The position numbers were made by a program, and so were the translations under genes. Below the pieces are notes generated by a model. That model was not told the origin of the DNA. It ran no database searches and worked only from the letters and a program-made list of their open reading frames with translations. DNA of 31,610 bases from DAIOHQ01 sp036744635 (GTDB lineage: Bacteria; Planctomycetota; Phycisphaerae; Tepidisphaerales; Tepidisphaeraceae): NCBI GenBank assembly GCA_036744635.1, contig DAIOHQ010000018.1, positions 1 through 31,610 of the forward strand. The letters run 5' to 3'. Shown here piece after piece: positions 23,359 through 30,793 of this stretch (position 1 is the stretch's first letter; every line of letters begins with the position of its first letter).

Positions 23359-23970
23359 TCATCCTCGGCTGTTCAGATTCACGCTGAAGGTGATTTCAAA
23401 TTCGCGCATCACATGCCCCTGATCGCTGCGGTCCTTGGCGTAGGTCATCGAGATCGGCTGAAAGAACGGCACATTTCCCAGCCGCGCCAGGAAATTCGCC
23501 AGGTCCACATCCGTCGGCGCCAGCCCCAGCAGCTTCACCTTCAGCCACCGCTCCATCGCCGCGTTCTTGTCCGGCACAACCCCCGGCGCCGCCGCGGCCG
23601 CCTGCTCCACCACCTCGAAATTCAAATCCAGCAGCGCCATCTCCGGCGTCATCGACGACTCCAGCTTGTTGATGATCCGCGCCGCCTCCACGTGCAAACC
23701 CAGCTTGTCGATCACCTGGTATTGCTGGCGCAACTGCCGCTGCTGCTCCTGCATTTCCTGCAGCTTGGACACCTGCACCTGCGAGCTTCCCACGTCATTT
23801 TTCAGGATTCTCAGCCGCTGCACTTCGGCGCTGGTGTTCTGTCCGACCAGGAACATCCACAGCGCCAGCCCGCCGGCCAGCGTCAACGTCATCCATGCCT
23901 GCAGCACCACCATCCGCTTGCGGCGGTGAATCTGCGGGTACCATTGCGGCAGGAATTCCAGTTCACGCAT
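23359..23970 (-). CDS. pilN: Type IV pilus alignment-complex protein
   Basis: A protein of 203 residues. It opens with MRELEFLPQWY, which fits the short cytoplasmic peptide (INLLP type) of PilN that binds PilM. A basic stretch and one membrane helix (~21-42) follow, then a coiled-coil (~48-90) and an alpha/beta domain ending MREFEITFSVNL. ATG 23970 overlaps the pilM coding end by eight bases and has GGAGG six bases upstream, so it is translationally coupled. The frame continues open upstream to 24072 inside pilM, but that extension is arginine-rich shadow sequence. Confidence 0.88.
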   Translation of the reverse strand: MRELEFLPQWYPQIHRRKRMVVLQAWMTLTLAGGLALWMFLVGQNTSAEVQRLRILKNDVGSSQVQVSKLQEMQEQQRQLRQQYQVIDKLGLHVEAARIINKLESSMTPEMALLDLNFEVVEQAAAAAPGVVPDKNAAMERWLKVKLLGLAPTDVDLANFLARLGNVPFFQPISMTYAKDRSDQGHVMREFEITFSVNLNSRG

Positions 23971-25270
23971 GCATCGCCTCCGGTGGAACGTGCTTCGTCG
24001 ATGGACGCGGCGCCCTGGCTGCCGCGCCCGTCCCGCCGCCGGCACCGATCGCGGCCAGGGTCTGTTCTTCACCCGCCGCCGCCCGCACCACCTGATTCAG
24101 GTCGATCACTTCCGCCGTCGTCGGCGCGATGTCTTCGCGCGGAGCGTTCGGATCGCGCGGCTTGCCATCCCGCGGCCCGAACCGTCCTTCCGTGAACCGC
24201 AATCCCAGTCCCAGCGCCAGCGCCCACTCGCTCATCATTCCCTTGCGGTCGGATGACTTCATCCGCTGCGTATCCACGCTGTACAGCGGCCGGCCCGTCT
24301 CCACCGGAATCGTCAGCGCCGCATTCAGCAGCGACTGCAACTGCGCATCCGCCGCCTCCCCGCCCACCAACCGCAAACGCGTCGGCCGCTGCCCGCGAAA
24401 CGTCACCGAGTAGTAGCGCAGACACAACGAAATCTCCCGCCCCAGCTCTTCCATCGTGCTCCGCACGGCGTCGAATACCGCCTGTCGAACCGGGTCGCGC
24501 TTCCCGCCACCCGCCACCTCCGGGGCATCGCTCAGCCGCACCCGCAGCGCCTGCGCCTCAGACAGGCTGATTCCCAGTTTCTTGCTCACCGCCTCGTGCA
24601 GGTGCTGGCCGCCGATGTCGATCGGCTTGAAGAATGTGATCTCCTTGCCCTTGCCGATCAGCACCTGGCTGCGGCACGCCCCGATGTCCACCAGCACGTG
24701 TACTTCGCTCTCATCCTCGCGGCGCCGGATGAAGCGCTCGACGCTGCGGAACAACCCGCACGGCTCGACGTCCAGCGAATCCACCACCACTCCGCAGCGG
24801 TGCATGTGCTCCAGAAAATCGTTGATGTCATCGTTGCGCGCCGCCAGCACGATCACTTCCTGCTTGACGTCCGCCCCCTGCCGCACCTCTCCGGCCGCCA
24901 TGAACTGCACCCGCGCCTGCTCGGTGTCAAAGGGAAATAAATTCCGCGCCTCGAACTGCACGGCCGCCTCGAGTTCCCCCACCGGCATCGCCGGCAGCCG
25001 CAGGTTCTTCACGTGTACCACGTCCCGCGGCAGCGACGTCACCGCGTGCCGCCCGGAAAACGGCTCTTCCCGCAGCATCTGCCGGATCATCTCCACCGCC
25101 ATCGCCAGGCGAAGCTGCGGCTGGCTCCTCACTTCCTCGCTGAAGCTCCGCTTCGCCGCCGCCACCACCGACAGGCTCCGTTCCGACACCTCGACCTGCA
25201 GCATCTTGATGCTGTCATGCCCGATGTCGATCCCGATCGGCTGAACTTGTGCCCGCGTAAATCGAATCAT
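23963..25270 (-). CDS. pilM: Actin-like type IV pilus inner-membrane component
   Basis: A protein of 435 residues with the actin/FtsA-like fold. It shows PIGIDIGHDSIKMLQ (phosphate 1 loop), FEARNLFPFD, VEVLVDIG-type phosphate 2 region seen as HVLVDIGACRSQVLIG, and RLRLVGGEA (adenosine loop). PilM is a cytoplasmic ATP-binding protein that binds the PilN N-terminal peptide and helps link the ATPase to the alignment complex. The usual length is about 350-380; here ~70 extra residues at the C-terminus are low-complexity and include EVIDLNQVVRAAAGEE. Start ATG 25270 has only a weak AGAAGAG site. The spacer to the upstream gene is a heptamer repeat array. Confidence 0.93.
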   Translation of the reverse strand: MIRFTRAQVQPIGIDIGHDSIKMLQVEVSERSLSVVAAAKRSFSEEVRSQPQLRLAMAVEMIRQMLREEPFSGRHAVTSLPRDVVHVKNLRLPAMPVGELEAAVQFEARNLFPFDTEQARVQFMAAGEVRQGADVKQEVIVLAARNDDINDFLEHMHRCGVVVDSLDVEPCGLFRSVERFIRRREDESEVHVLVDIGACRSQVLIGKGKEITFFKPIDIGGQHLHEAVSKKLGISLSEAQALRVRLSDAPEVAGGGKRDPVRQAVFDAVRSTMEELGREISLCLRYYSVTFRGQRPTRLRLVGGEAADAQLQSLLNAALTIPVETGRPLYSVDTQRMKSSDRKGMMSEWALALGLGLRFTEGRFGPRDGKPRDPNAPREDIAPTTAEVIDLNQVVRAAAGEEQTLAAIGAGGGTGAAARAPRPSTKHVPPEAMHA

Positions 25271-25284
25271 GCTTCGCTCTTCTG

Positions 25285-25319
25285 TCTTACTGCCGACTGC
25301 CCACTACCGACTGTCGACT
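25285..25319. repeat. Heptamer-period array between GspH-like gene and pilM
   Basis: Five consecutive heptamers all ending in ACT (for example TCTTACT, GCCGACT, ACCGACT, GTCGACT) fill 25285-25319. The last one overlaps the TAG stop codon of the pseudopilin at 25318-25320 by two bases. Confidence 0.8.
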
Positions 25320-25851
25320 AATTCACACTGATCTCCCCCGTGTACGCCTCGATGCTGATCGTCAGTGAGTTGCTCCCGCACCGCACCACGATCGTTCCCG
25401 TTCCCAGCGCCGCCGTCGAATTCGTCGCCGCCGTGTACGCCAGCGGCTGGCCAAGCTCGTCGAACGCCACCGTCGTCTGCCCGTCGAAGTTCACCGACGC
25501 CAGCGCACTCTCCGTCAAACCCGGAGTCCCGCCGGTTCCAAACATCGTCACGAAGCTGTTCTTCGTCACTGGATGCGTGATCGGCGTCGCCAGCGGCGTC
25601 GCGTCGTACACGGCGTATTTCTGCGCCGCCGTATCGAACTGCACGTACTGCTTCTTCTGCTGGGCGATCGCCCGGTTCTGGGCGTAGATCAAATCCGCCA
25701 TCACCATCCGCGCCGCCGCCGACGCCTTCAGGTCGTCGCGCGTCCCGATCTTCGGCACGATCACCGCCGAGGCGATTCCCAGAATCACCACCACGATCAG
25801 GATCTCCACCAGCGTGAAGCCCGCCGCCGGCCTGGTTGGTTTGCTCATCAT
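25318..25851 (-). CDS. GspH/FimT-type minor pseudopilin
   Basis: A protein of 177 residues. It has a short basic leader, then a type III signal site AAG/FTLVE (Glu at +5) and a hydrophobic helix ILIVVVILGIASAVIV. The C-terminal part VNFDGQTTVAFDELGQP, then TIVVRCGSNSLTISIEAYTGEI, matches the GspH C-domain pattern. It should be processed by a prepilin peptidase (not in this window) and act as a minor, tip-located pseudopilin. ATG 25851 is chosen because GGCGAG lies upstream; ATG 25848 is equally possible. It follows the terminator at 25892-25922, so it probably needs its own promoter or read-through. Confidence 0.88.
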   Translation of the reverse strand: MMSKPTRPAAGFTLVEILIVVVILGIASAVIVPKIGTRDDLKASAAARMVMADLIYAQNRAIAQQKKQYVQFDTAAQKYAVYDATPLATPITHPVTKNSFVTMFGTGGTPGLTESALASVNFDGQTTVAFDELGQPLAYTAATNSTAALGTGTIVVRCGSNSLTISIEAYTGEISVN

Positions 25852-25891
25852 CGCCAGCTCGCCTTCTCCATCGGCAAACACTCGCGCAACT

Positions 25892-25922
25892 AAAAACCGC
25901 GAGAGTCGGCCTCCCGCGGTTT
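25892..25922 (-). terminator. Intrinsic terminator ending the pilin gene group
   Basis: On the minus strand a stem of eight pairs (AAACCGCG/CGCGGTTT), one mismatch and three further pairs is closed by a short loop and followed by a run of five T. It lies 30 bases after the stop of the 80-residue gene. Confidence 0.82.
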
Positions 25923-25951
25923 AACTTACAATTCATTCGCCGCACGGGAGC

Positions 25952-26194
25952 CTATTTGCTCTTTTCATCGGATGGAACCACCCGCACCTGTAGCTTTCCT
26001 GACTCTAAAATCCCGATTAATTTATCCAGCTTCCCATTGGTCGCCCGCAGCTCGTCGATGATCTGATTCTGCTGTGCCCCGGCATCCGGAACCGCCTGCG
26101 CCTGCGGCAGATAACTCCGCCCGCCGGTCCACTGCCCAGCCAGGATCAAACCCTGCAACGCCACCACGATCACCAGAAGTCTTGACGTACCCAT
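25952..26194 (-). CDS. Small membrane-anchored protein in the pilin cluster, unknown
   Basis: A protein of 80 residues. An N-terminal hydrophobic segment (~6-21) could be a signal anchor, followed by a Gln/Ala linker and a helix likely to form a coiled coil (QIIDELRATNGKLDKLIGIL), ending with a charged tail. ATG 26194 has a strong AAAGGAG seven bases upstream, and a terminator follows, so it is a genuine gene. It resembles no named pilus protein I recognise. Its place as the last gene of the pilin group suggests a membrane accessory factor of assembly, which is inference only. A short hairpin (AGGCAGG/CCTGCCT, 26215-26234) lies upstream of its ribosome binding site. Confidence 0.72.
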   Translation of the reverse strand: MGTSRLLVIVVALQGLILAGQWTGGRSYLPQAQAVPDAGAQQNQIIDELRATNGKLDKLIGILESGKLQVRVVPSDEKSK

Positions 26195-26257
26195 AACAAT
26201 GCTCCTTTCAATACAGGCAGGCGTTCACCTGCCTCTGTTCCTTCGTGCCTTCCGCCA

Positions 26258-27424
26258 TCACGGCTGCCAACTGTTCACCTTCGTCTTCACAATCTGAAAT
26301 TGCAGATCCGTGCTGAAGTCCGGCACGTTCGCTTTTGTCGCGTCATAAGTCACCGTCAGCGTCCCCTGGTACGAGCTGTTCACCACCGCCACCGCATTCC
26401 CCAGCATCAGCGCACCGTTGATCGTCACGCTGCTGCCGTTGTTGTTGCCCGGTTCCCCCTGGATGTCGTCCGATATCCACGCCAGCCCGTTCACCGTCAG
26501 CGAGTGATTCTTACCCTTGATCGACAGGTCATCCTTCACCACCAGCGCCGGATAGCCGGCCTTTGGCGTGATCACGTTGCCGCTGCCAATGATCGTCAGC
26601 TTCCCCGTCTTCAGCAGCAGCGTCCCGTTGATCGTCACGTTCTTGCTGATCTGCAGGTCACTGGCCGACCAGTAAATCCCGGCCGGATTATTCACCGTCG
26701 GCCCCAATGTCTGCTGATCCAACCCCGCCAGCAACTGCACCGCGACGTAGCTCACGCCGTTGTCGGTATAGGTGTAATAGTCACGAATGGTGCCGGCCGC
26801 CGGTACCCATACCGACTGCGAGCTGCTCAGCAGCACGTTCCTGCCCATCGTGCCCCCCGCCCAACTGATCGCATGCGCTGTTCCCGTGCCGGTGATCCTG
26901 CCCCCCGTGGCCATCGTGATCTGCCCATTGGTCTGCAGATCGCCATTGACCAGGATGCCGCCGTCCACCGTGATATCCCCCAGCAAACTCACCGCCCGCA
27001 TCGGCGAAAACGTTCGCGTGATCGTGATCTGCCCCGATACCGGGTGAGACACCACCGCGCCGGAGCTGGCCTTCCCCGTCACCGTGATGCTGTAGCTCTC
27101 CGGGCTGGCACTGACGCGGCTCACCGTCACGTCGGCCGTGCCGGCCATGCTGCTGCCCAAGCTGATATTCGTCGCACCCGCCCAATACCCGTTGCTCATC
27201 TGCCCGGCCGGCGCCACCAGCGGGTTCTCCAGATAATACACCGCCAAATCAAAACCGCCGCGCGCCAGCGTCGTCGCCTGCGCCCCCAGCTGCGCGTTGT
27301 TGAGCAGGTCGCTCTGCAGCGACGCCCCCGACAACAGCGCATATGCCATGATGCTGGCGATTCCCACCACCGACAGCACCACCACCAGCGCCATCCCCCG
27401 AGGTTGTCGAGCAATCTTCCGCAT
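26258..27424 (-). CDS. PilX/GspK-like pilus accessory protein with beta-solenoid body
   Basis: A protein of 388 residues. The N-terminus has ARQPRGMALVVVLSVVGIAS, like the PilX/GspK N-terminal anchor (G before a hydrophobic helix, no Glu+5). The body is glycine-, threonine- and serine-rich with short regular strands, for example LLGDITVDGGILVNGDLQTN and further runs of VTINGTLLLKTGKLTI, which suggests a bactofilin-like or other right-handed beta-solenoid. PilX-type proteins are minor pilins or tip components. The gene lies directly behind the PilW-like gene in the PilV-PilW-PilX order. ATG 27424 is 67 bases after that gene's stop; the spacer is a purine-rich heptamer array. Confidence 0.8.
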   Translation of the reverse strand: MRKIARQPRGMALVVVLSVVGIASIMAYALLSGASLQSDLLNNAQLGAQATTLARGGFDLAVYYLENPLVAPAGQMSNGYWAGATNISLGSSMAGTADVTVSRVSASPESYSITVTGKASSGAVVSHPVSGQITITRTFSPMRAVSLLGDITVDGGILVNGDLQTNGQITMATGGRITGTGTAHAISWAGGTMGRNVLLSSSQSVWVPAAGTIRDYYTYTDNGVSYVAVQLLAGLDQQTLGPTVNNPAGIYWSASDLQISKNVTINGTLLLKTGKLTIIGSGNVITPKAGYPALVVKDDLSIKGKNHSLTVNGLAWISDDIQGEPGNNNGSSVTINGALMLGNAVAVVNSSYQGTLTVTYDATKANVPDFSTDLQFQIVKTKVNSWQP

Positions 27425-27451
27425 AATCCAGCACTATCCGCCCCCCTCCTT

Positions 27452-27486
27452 TTCTTCTAACTTCTGACTTCTATCTTCCAGCTTCT
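27452..27486. repeat. Heptamer-period array between PilW-like and PilX-like genes
   Basis: Five heptamers of type NNCTTCT (AACTTCT, GACTTCT, AGCTTCT, ATCTTCC, TTCTTCT) run through 27452-27486, ending four bases before the stop codon of the PilW-like gene at 27491-27493. Confidence 0.78.
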
Positions 27487-27490
27487 CTTT

Positions 27491-28216
27491 CTAATTCGGC
27501 TGCGTCGTCGCCCCGCGCATCGTCACCGTCGCGTACCGCCGCTCCGCGCTGTTCTCCTCCGCGCCCAAAGCCGTTTGCCCCGCGGTGTAATTCCTGCTCA
27601 GCGTCAGGACCATCTGCACGCTCGGCATCGTCATCGGATCGCTCGGCAGCGACGCCTCGAACATGGCGCCCGAGACATAGCGCGCCAACACGTTCTTCTG
27701 CACCGCCGAAGCGCTCTTGAAGTTATCGGGGTACGCGCTCGCCGTAATCCCGCTGGCCGTGAGATACGCGTCCGCCCAGGTTTTCTCCGCGATCGTCAGC
27801 GCTGTCCGCGGCTTCAGCTCGTACAGATAGATCACCTGCTGCGCTGTATTGTGCTCCAGCCACGCCATCTCCGACTGCTGCACCATCCCATCCCCGTTGT
27901 CGTCCTTCCAATACAGCACCCCCCCCGCCTGCGCCGCCGATCCATCCACCGATCCCTTCCGCACCACCCCCAGATACTTCGCCGCCGACAGCTTCGCCGC
28001 CACCCGCGCCACCGCCTGGCTCGACGCCAGCGCCATCGACTGCCCGGACTCGCTCTGCTTCCAGCTCATCGCGGTTGAGAACATCAGCGATGCCGCCCCC
28101 AGAAATACCATCGTCGATATGGCCAGCCCCATGATGAGCTCGGGAAGCGTCATCCCCGCCGCCGCCGACCAGCGCCGGCGCCACCTGCCTTGTTCTGCAA
28201 ACTGCGCCTGGTTCAC
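27491..28216 (-). CDS. PilW/GspJ-like minor pseudopilin
   Basis: A protein of 241 residues. A basic leader runs to the cleavage site AAG/MTLPE (Glu at +5), followed by a hydrophobic helix (LIMGLAISTMVFLGAASLMF). The remainder is a long globular domain with KYLGVVRKGSV and LYWKDDNGDGMVQQSE, a possible EF-hand-like calcium site of the type known in some pseudopilins. The start is placed at GTG 28216, which overlaps the stop of the PilV-like gene as GTGA. The open frame upstream to 28276 lies inside that gene. It is expected in the minor-pilin tip complex. Confidence 0.82.
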   Translation of the reverse strand: MNQAQFAEQGRWRRRWSAAAGMTLPELIMGLAISTMVFLGAASLMFSTAMSWKQSESGQSMALASSQAVARVAAKLSAAKYLGVVRKGSVDGSAAQAGGVLYWKDDNGDGMVQQSEMAWLEHNTAQQVIYLYELKPRTALTIAEKTWADAYLTASGITASAYPDNFKSASAVQKNVLARYVSGAMFEASLPSDPMTMPSVQMVLTLSRNYTAGQTALGAEENSAERRYATVTMRGATTQPN

Positions 28217-28755
28217 CGGTTCACCATGAGGTTGCACATCAGTTGCGACAGCGTCGTCACCTGCCCATCCGGGCACGTCACCGTCACCGTCACCCGGGCA
28301 AAATCTCCCGAACTCGCCGCCGCTCCACCGGGCGTTGCCCGATATTCCACCGTCACTCTGCGGGTAAAGCTCTGCCCGGTCCCGAGGCTCACGTTCGTCC
28401 CCGCCGGCGTCTGCAATCCACTGCTTTCGTCGGCGTAGCCGTCATAATCTCCAATGTTGTTGTAGCTCGCCCGCGTGGTCTCGGCCGCTTCGTGCCCCAG
28501 CGGCGCCGTCTTCAGCACCGGATCGAGAAATGGCTTGGCGGCGATCTCCTCCATCAACTGCTTCGCCAGCGAAACCGCCGTCATCCCCTGGTCCAGCGCC
28601 TCGACATGCTTGAAGGAAGTCCCCATCACCCCCGCGACGCCGATCACCGCGATCGCCAATACCACCGATGCGATCAGGCTCTCGACCAGGGTAAACCCGC
28701 CGCGCCGCCGGCCGCCCGATCGCCCAGCTTCAATAGCTCGCGTAGGATGTGCCAT
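28213..28755 (-). CDS. PilV/GspI-like minor pseudopilin
   Basis: A protein of 180 residues with a basic leader GRSGGRRRGG, cleavage site GG/FTLVESL (Glu +5) and a helix IASVVLAIAVIGVAGVM. The globular part includes LAKQLMEEIAAKPF, common in PilV/GspI-like minor pilins, and a C-terminal strand VTVTVTCPDGQVT. ATG 28755 lies 26 bases inside the end of the upstream pilin gene and has GGGAG about ten bases upstream. It is co-transcribed with its neighbours on both sides. Confidence 0.87.
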   Translation of the reverse strand: MAHPTRAIEAGRSGGRRRGGFTLVESLIASVVLAIAVIGVAGVMGTSFKHVEALDQGMTAVSLAKQLMEEIAAKPFLDPVLKTAPLGHEAAETTRASYNNIGDYDGYADESSGLQTPAGTNVSLGTGQSFTRRVTVEYRATPGGAAASSGDFARVTVTVTCPDGQVTTLSQLMCNLMVNR

Positions 28756-29248
28756 CGCGGTCCGCTCCCGAGGTGTTGGCGATGATCTCACCCGTCTGCG
28801 GCTTGTAGATCCAACCCGTCGAGTCATCCACCGCCGGCATCGCCGAGTTGTTGGCGATCACCGTCACCGTCGCCAAACCCGACAGGGGATTCGGCGGCAT
28901 CTTCATCAGGTAGGTTCCGTACTTGAGGGTGCTTGAAGGGGATGTGCTCAAATTCCCCTGCTCATCGGAAAACTGGATCATCTGCGCCAAAAAATCGCTT
29001 TCCGTCGGCGTCGCCGTCATCACGTTGCCCGGATATCCCGGCGGAACGTCCCGATGCTGCGCCTTGTAGACGGTGATCTGCGTCCGCAGATACCGCAGGT
29101 CATCCTTCAGCGTGTTCTCCCGCGCCATGTGCGAGGCATTGGAAAACTGCGGGATCACGATCGCCGCCAGAATTCCCAGGATCACCACGACGATCAATAT
29201 CTCGATCAGCGTGAAGCCTTGGCGATGTTGACGCGGTGCTCGGATCAT
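28730..29248 (-). CDS. GspG/PilA-type pilin (second pilin)
   Basis: A protein of 172 residues. A short leader precedes QG/FTLIEILIVVVILGILA, the type III signal site and transmembrane helix of a major-type pilin. Later features are LRYLRTQITVYKAQHRD (helix of the GspG fold) and the C-terminal TGWIYKPQTGEI, shared in form with the first pilin. It is likely a pilus subunit or pseudopilin polymerising with the others. ATG 29248 has no strong Shine-Dalgarno sequence; a TTG at 29260 is possible. An intrinsic terminator stands between it and the upstream pilin, so it is probably expressed at a lower level. Confidence 0.9.
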   Translation of the reverse strand: MIRAPRQHRQGFTLIEILIVVVILGILAAIVIPQFSNASHMARENTLKDDLRYLRTQITVYKAQHRDVPPGYPGNVMTATPTESDFLAQMIQFSDEQGNLSTSPSSTLKYGTYLMKMPPNPLSGLATVTVIANNSAMPAVDDSTGWIYKPQTGEIIANTSGADRDGTSYASY

Positions 29249-29300
29249 CTCATTACCCAATCTGTCCGGGCGTGCTTCCTTTTACGTCTGACGCCTCATC

Positions 29301-29333
29301 AAAACCGGCGCCCGCTGACGAAGCAGGCGCCGG
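29301..29333 (-). terminator. Intrinsic terminator/attenuator after the first pilin
   Basis: Arms 29305-29316 and 29322-29333 form a 12-pair stem (one G-U on the minus-strand RNA) with a 5-base loop. Four T residues follow on the minus strand. It is 17 bases after the first pilin stop and before the second pilin, so partial termination could give excess first pilin. Confidence 0.85.
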
Positions 29334-29349
29334 CGTGCTTACAGTCCTA

Positions 29350-29817
29350 TTACGGAGCGGTCGCCTGGTCCAGGCCAGTCGCTTCGTTGTAGTACTTGGT
29401 CGGGTCCGTGCCCGTCGCCCAGATCTTGCCGGTGGTCGAGTCAAACACCCAACCCTTGGCCGTCGCCGGAGCGCTGGCCACCGCCGACTGCTGGTTCAGC
29501 GGATTCACCGGAGCCGCCTGCAGGTACGGCCCGAAGGTCGGCGTACCGGTCGTCGTCCCGTCCGCATTGCTCTTCACGATCAGATTGGTCCAGCCGCCGG
29601 TCAGCAGCGGGGGCATCGTGTCGTTGTGCTGCAGCTTGTACAGCTCGATCTGGCTGCGCACCGTCTGCAACTGGCTGGTCGTGCTGTTCTTCCGCGCATC
29701 AGTGCTGGCGTTGGTGAACTGCGGGATCACGATGGCCGCCAAAATGCCAAGGATGATCACCACGATCAAAATTTCCACAAGCGTGAAACCGCTCTTACGG
29801 CTGCGATACGTTCTCAT
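29350..29817 (-). CDS. Major type IV pilin (GspG/PilA-type)
   Basis: A protein of 155 residues. The leader MRTYRSRKSG ends in the cleavage site G/FTLVE, followed by the helix ILIVVIILGILAAIVIP. The globular domain has LQTVRSQIELYKLQHND and closes with GWVFDSTTGKIWAT, like the GspG-type C-terminal strand. ATG 29817 has AGGAG seven bases upstream, the clearest ribosome binding site in the pilin group. This gene is first in the cluster and is followed by an attenuator-like terminator, both consistent with it being the most abundant subunit. Its promoter must lie in 29818-30793, where I could not identify one. Confidence 0.93.
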   Translation of the reverse strand: MRTYRSRKSGFTLVEILIVVIILGILAAIVIPQFTNASTDARKNSTTSQLQTVRSQIELYKLQHNDTMPPLLTGGWTNLIVKSNADGTTTGTPTFGPYLQAAPVNPLNQQSAVASAPATAKGWVFDSTTGKIWATGTDPTKYYNEATGLDQATAP

Positions 29818-30008
29818 TGTCAATCTCCTGCTAAGTGTAAGTGTCGTTTTGCGGCCACAACGTGTGGCCACTCCTTTTTCACAGACCCATCTGCTTCTGG
29901 CGGCTCGTCATCGGTGGGAACACCTCGACGTCCGCATCGGCGAAACGCGTCAGGGCCTCTGGGCTTTCGCCCGCTCCAGCCCGTCACGCTTCGTCCGGCC
30001 TGTGCTTT

Positions 30009-30108
30009 CAGGGACTGCTTCAAAACCTCCCGGTGGGGCAGACATTCTTGTCTGCCATGGGACAATGTACTCATTGGCCCATCTCCGAATGTTTTGAAGC
30101 ACTCTCTG
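30009..30108. repeat. MITE-like element with terminal inverted repeats, copy 1
   Basis: Terminal arms 30009-30026 and 30091-30108 are inverted repeats matching at 16 of 18 positions (core TGCTTCAAAAC). Inside is an 8-pair hairpin, GGCAGACA/TGTCTGCC at 30037-30056. The core 30059-30080 is repeated without change at 31509-31530. It encodes nothing. The surrounding gene-free stretch 29818-30793 contains no other convincing feature except the palindromes near 30700. Confidence 0.75.
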
Positions 30109-30695
30109 AGCGCTGACCGGATGATGCTCGCTGTTCTCCTTTCGTATGCTCCCACAGACCGTTCGCGGTCCCGCACCCGCGGGGCCGCACGACCGCCGGG
30201 CCTTCCGTGCCCGGCCGGTGTGGATCAGCGCCGCCAACCGCGTCACGTATCCACACCTGCATCTGCTCATCGGCGAGCATGGCGCCCGACTTAACTGTTT
30301 CGCCCAATCTGCCTCTCCAGCATGATCGCGCAAAACCGCCGCCGGGCATCGCTCGCCGCGTGCAGAGGATCGAATAAAAAAGGAACGACCGATAAGAACG
30401 TTCGCGAACGCCCGTGCGCCCGTGATCCTTTCGGCAGCCTCCCGATCCCGCTCCTCGCGGGACCGGACGCTTTGCGCATCACCCGCCAACCGGCCCGCGT
30501 TACCGGACCCGCCGCGAATGAGCCGGTCCGCTGACTCGGCCCGGCGCCGCGTTGCCGCGGCTTTGCCCTTTTCAGGGATCCTCTCACTCGTCCAGGCCAG
30601 CTTCCACCGACCCGACAGGAATTGATCTACGATTCATTTTCCCCCCAGGCAAATCATCAATATTTTGGATTTGAGCTCTTTGAATAACCTCGTAG

Positions 30696-30746
30696 CACGG
30701 GCGTCCCGCCCGTGTTTTCGAATCGGAAATACGGGCGAGACGCCCG
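30696..30746. repeat. Pair of related palindromes
   Basis: CACGGGCG/CGCCCGTG (30696-30714, 3-base loop) and CGGGCG/CGCCCG (30732-30746, loop AGA) stand 17 bases apart. They look like dispersed extragenic palindromes common in GC-rich environmental genomes. A T-run after the first would suit a plus-strand terminator, but no plus-strand gene precedes it. Confidence 0.6.
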
Positions 30747-30793
30747 GCGTACAAAGATAATCAAAGATCCCATTTTGAATTTCGTAATGGGCA

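Noticed and set aside
30071..30286. Possible small minus-strand gene starting MLADEQMQVWIRDAV
   Set aside because: The first residues look protein-like, but there is no Shine-Dalgarno sequence, the rest is low-quality, and the frame ends inside the MITE-like element. At most it is a remnant.
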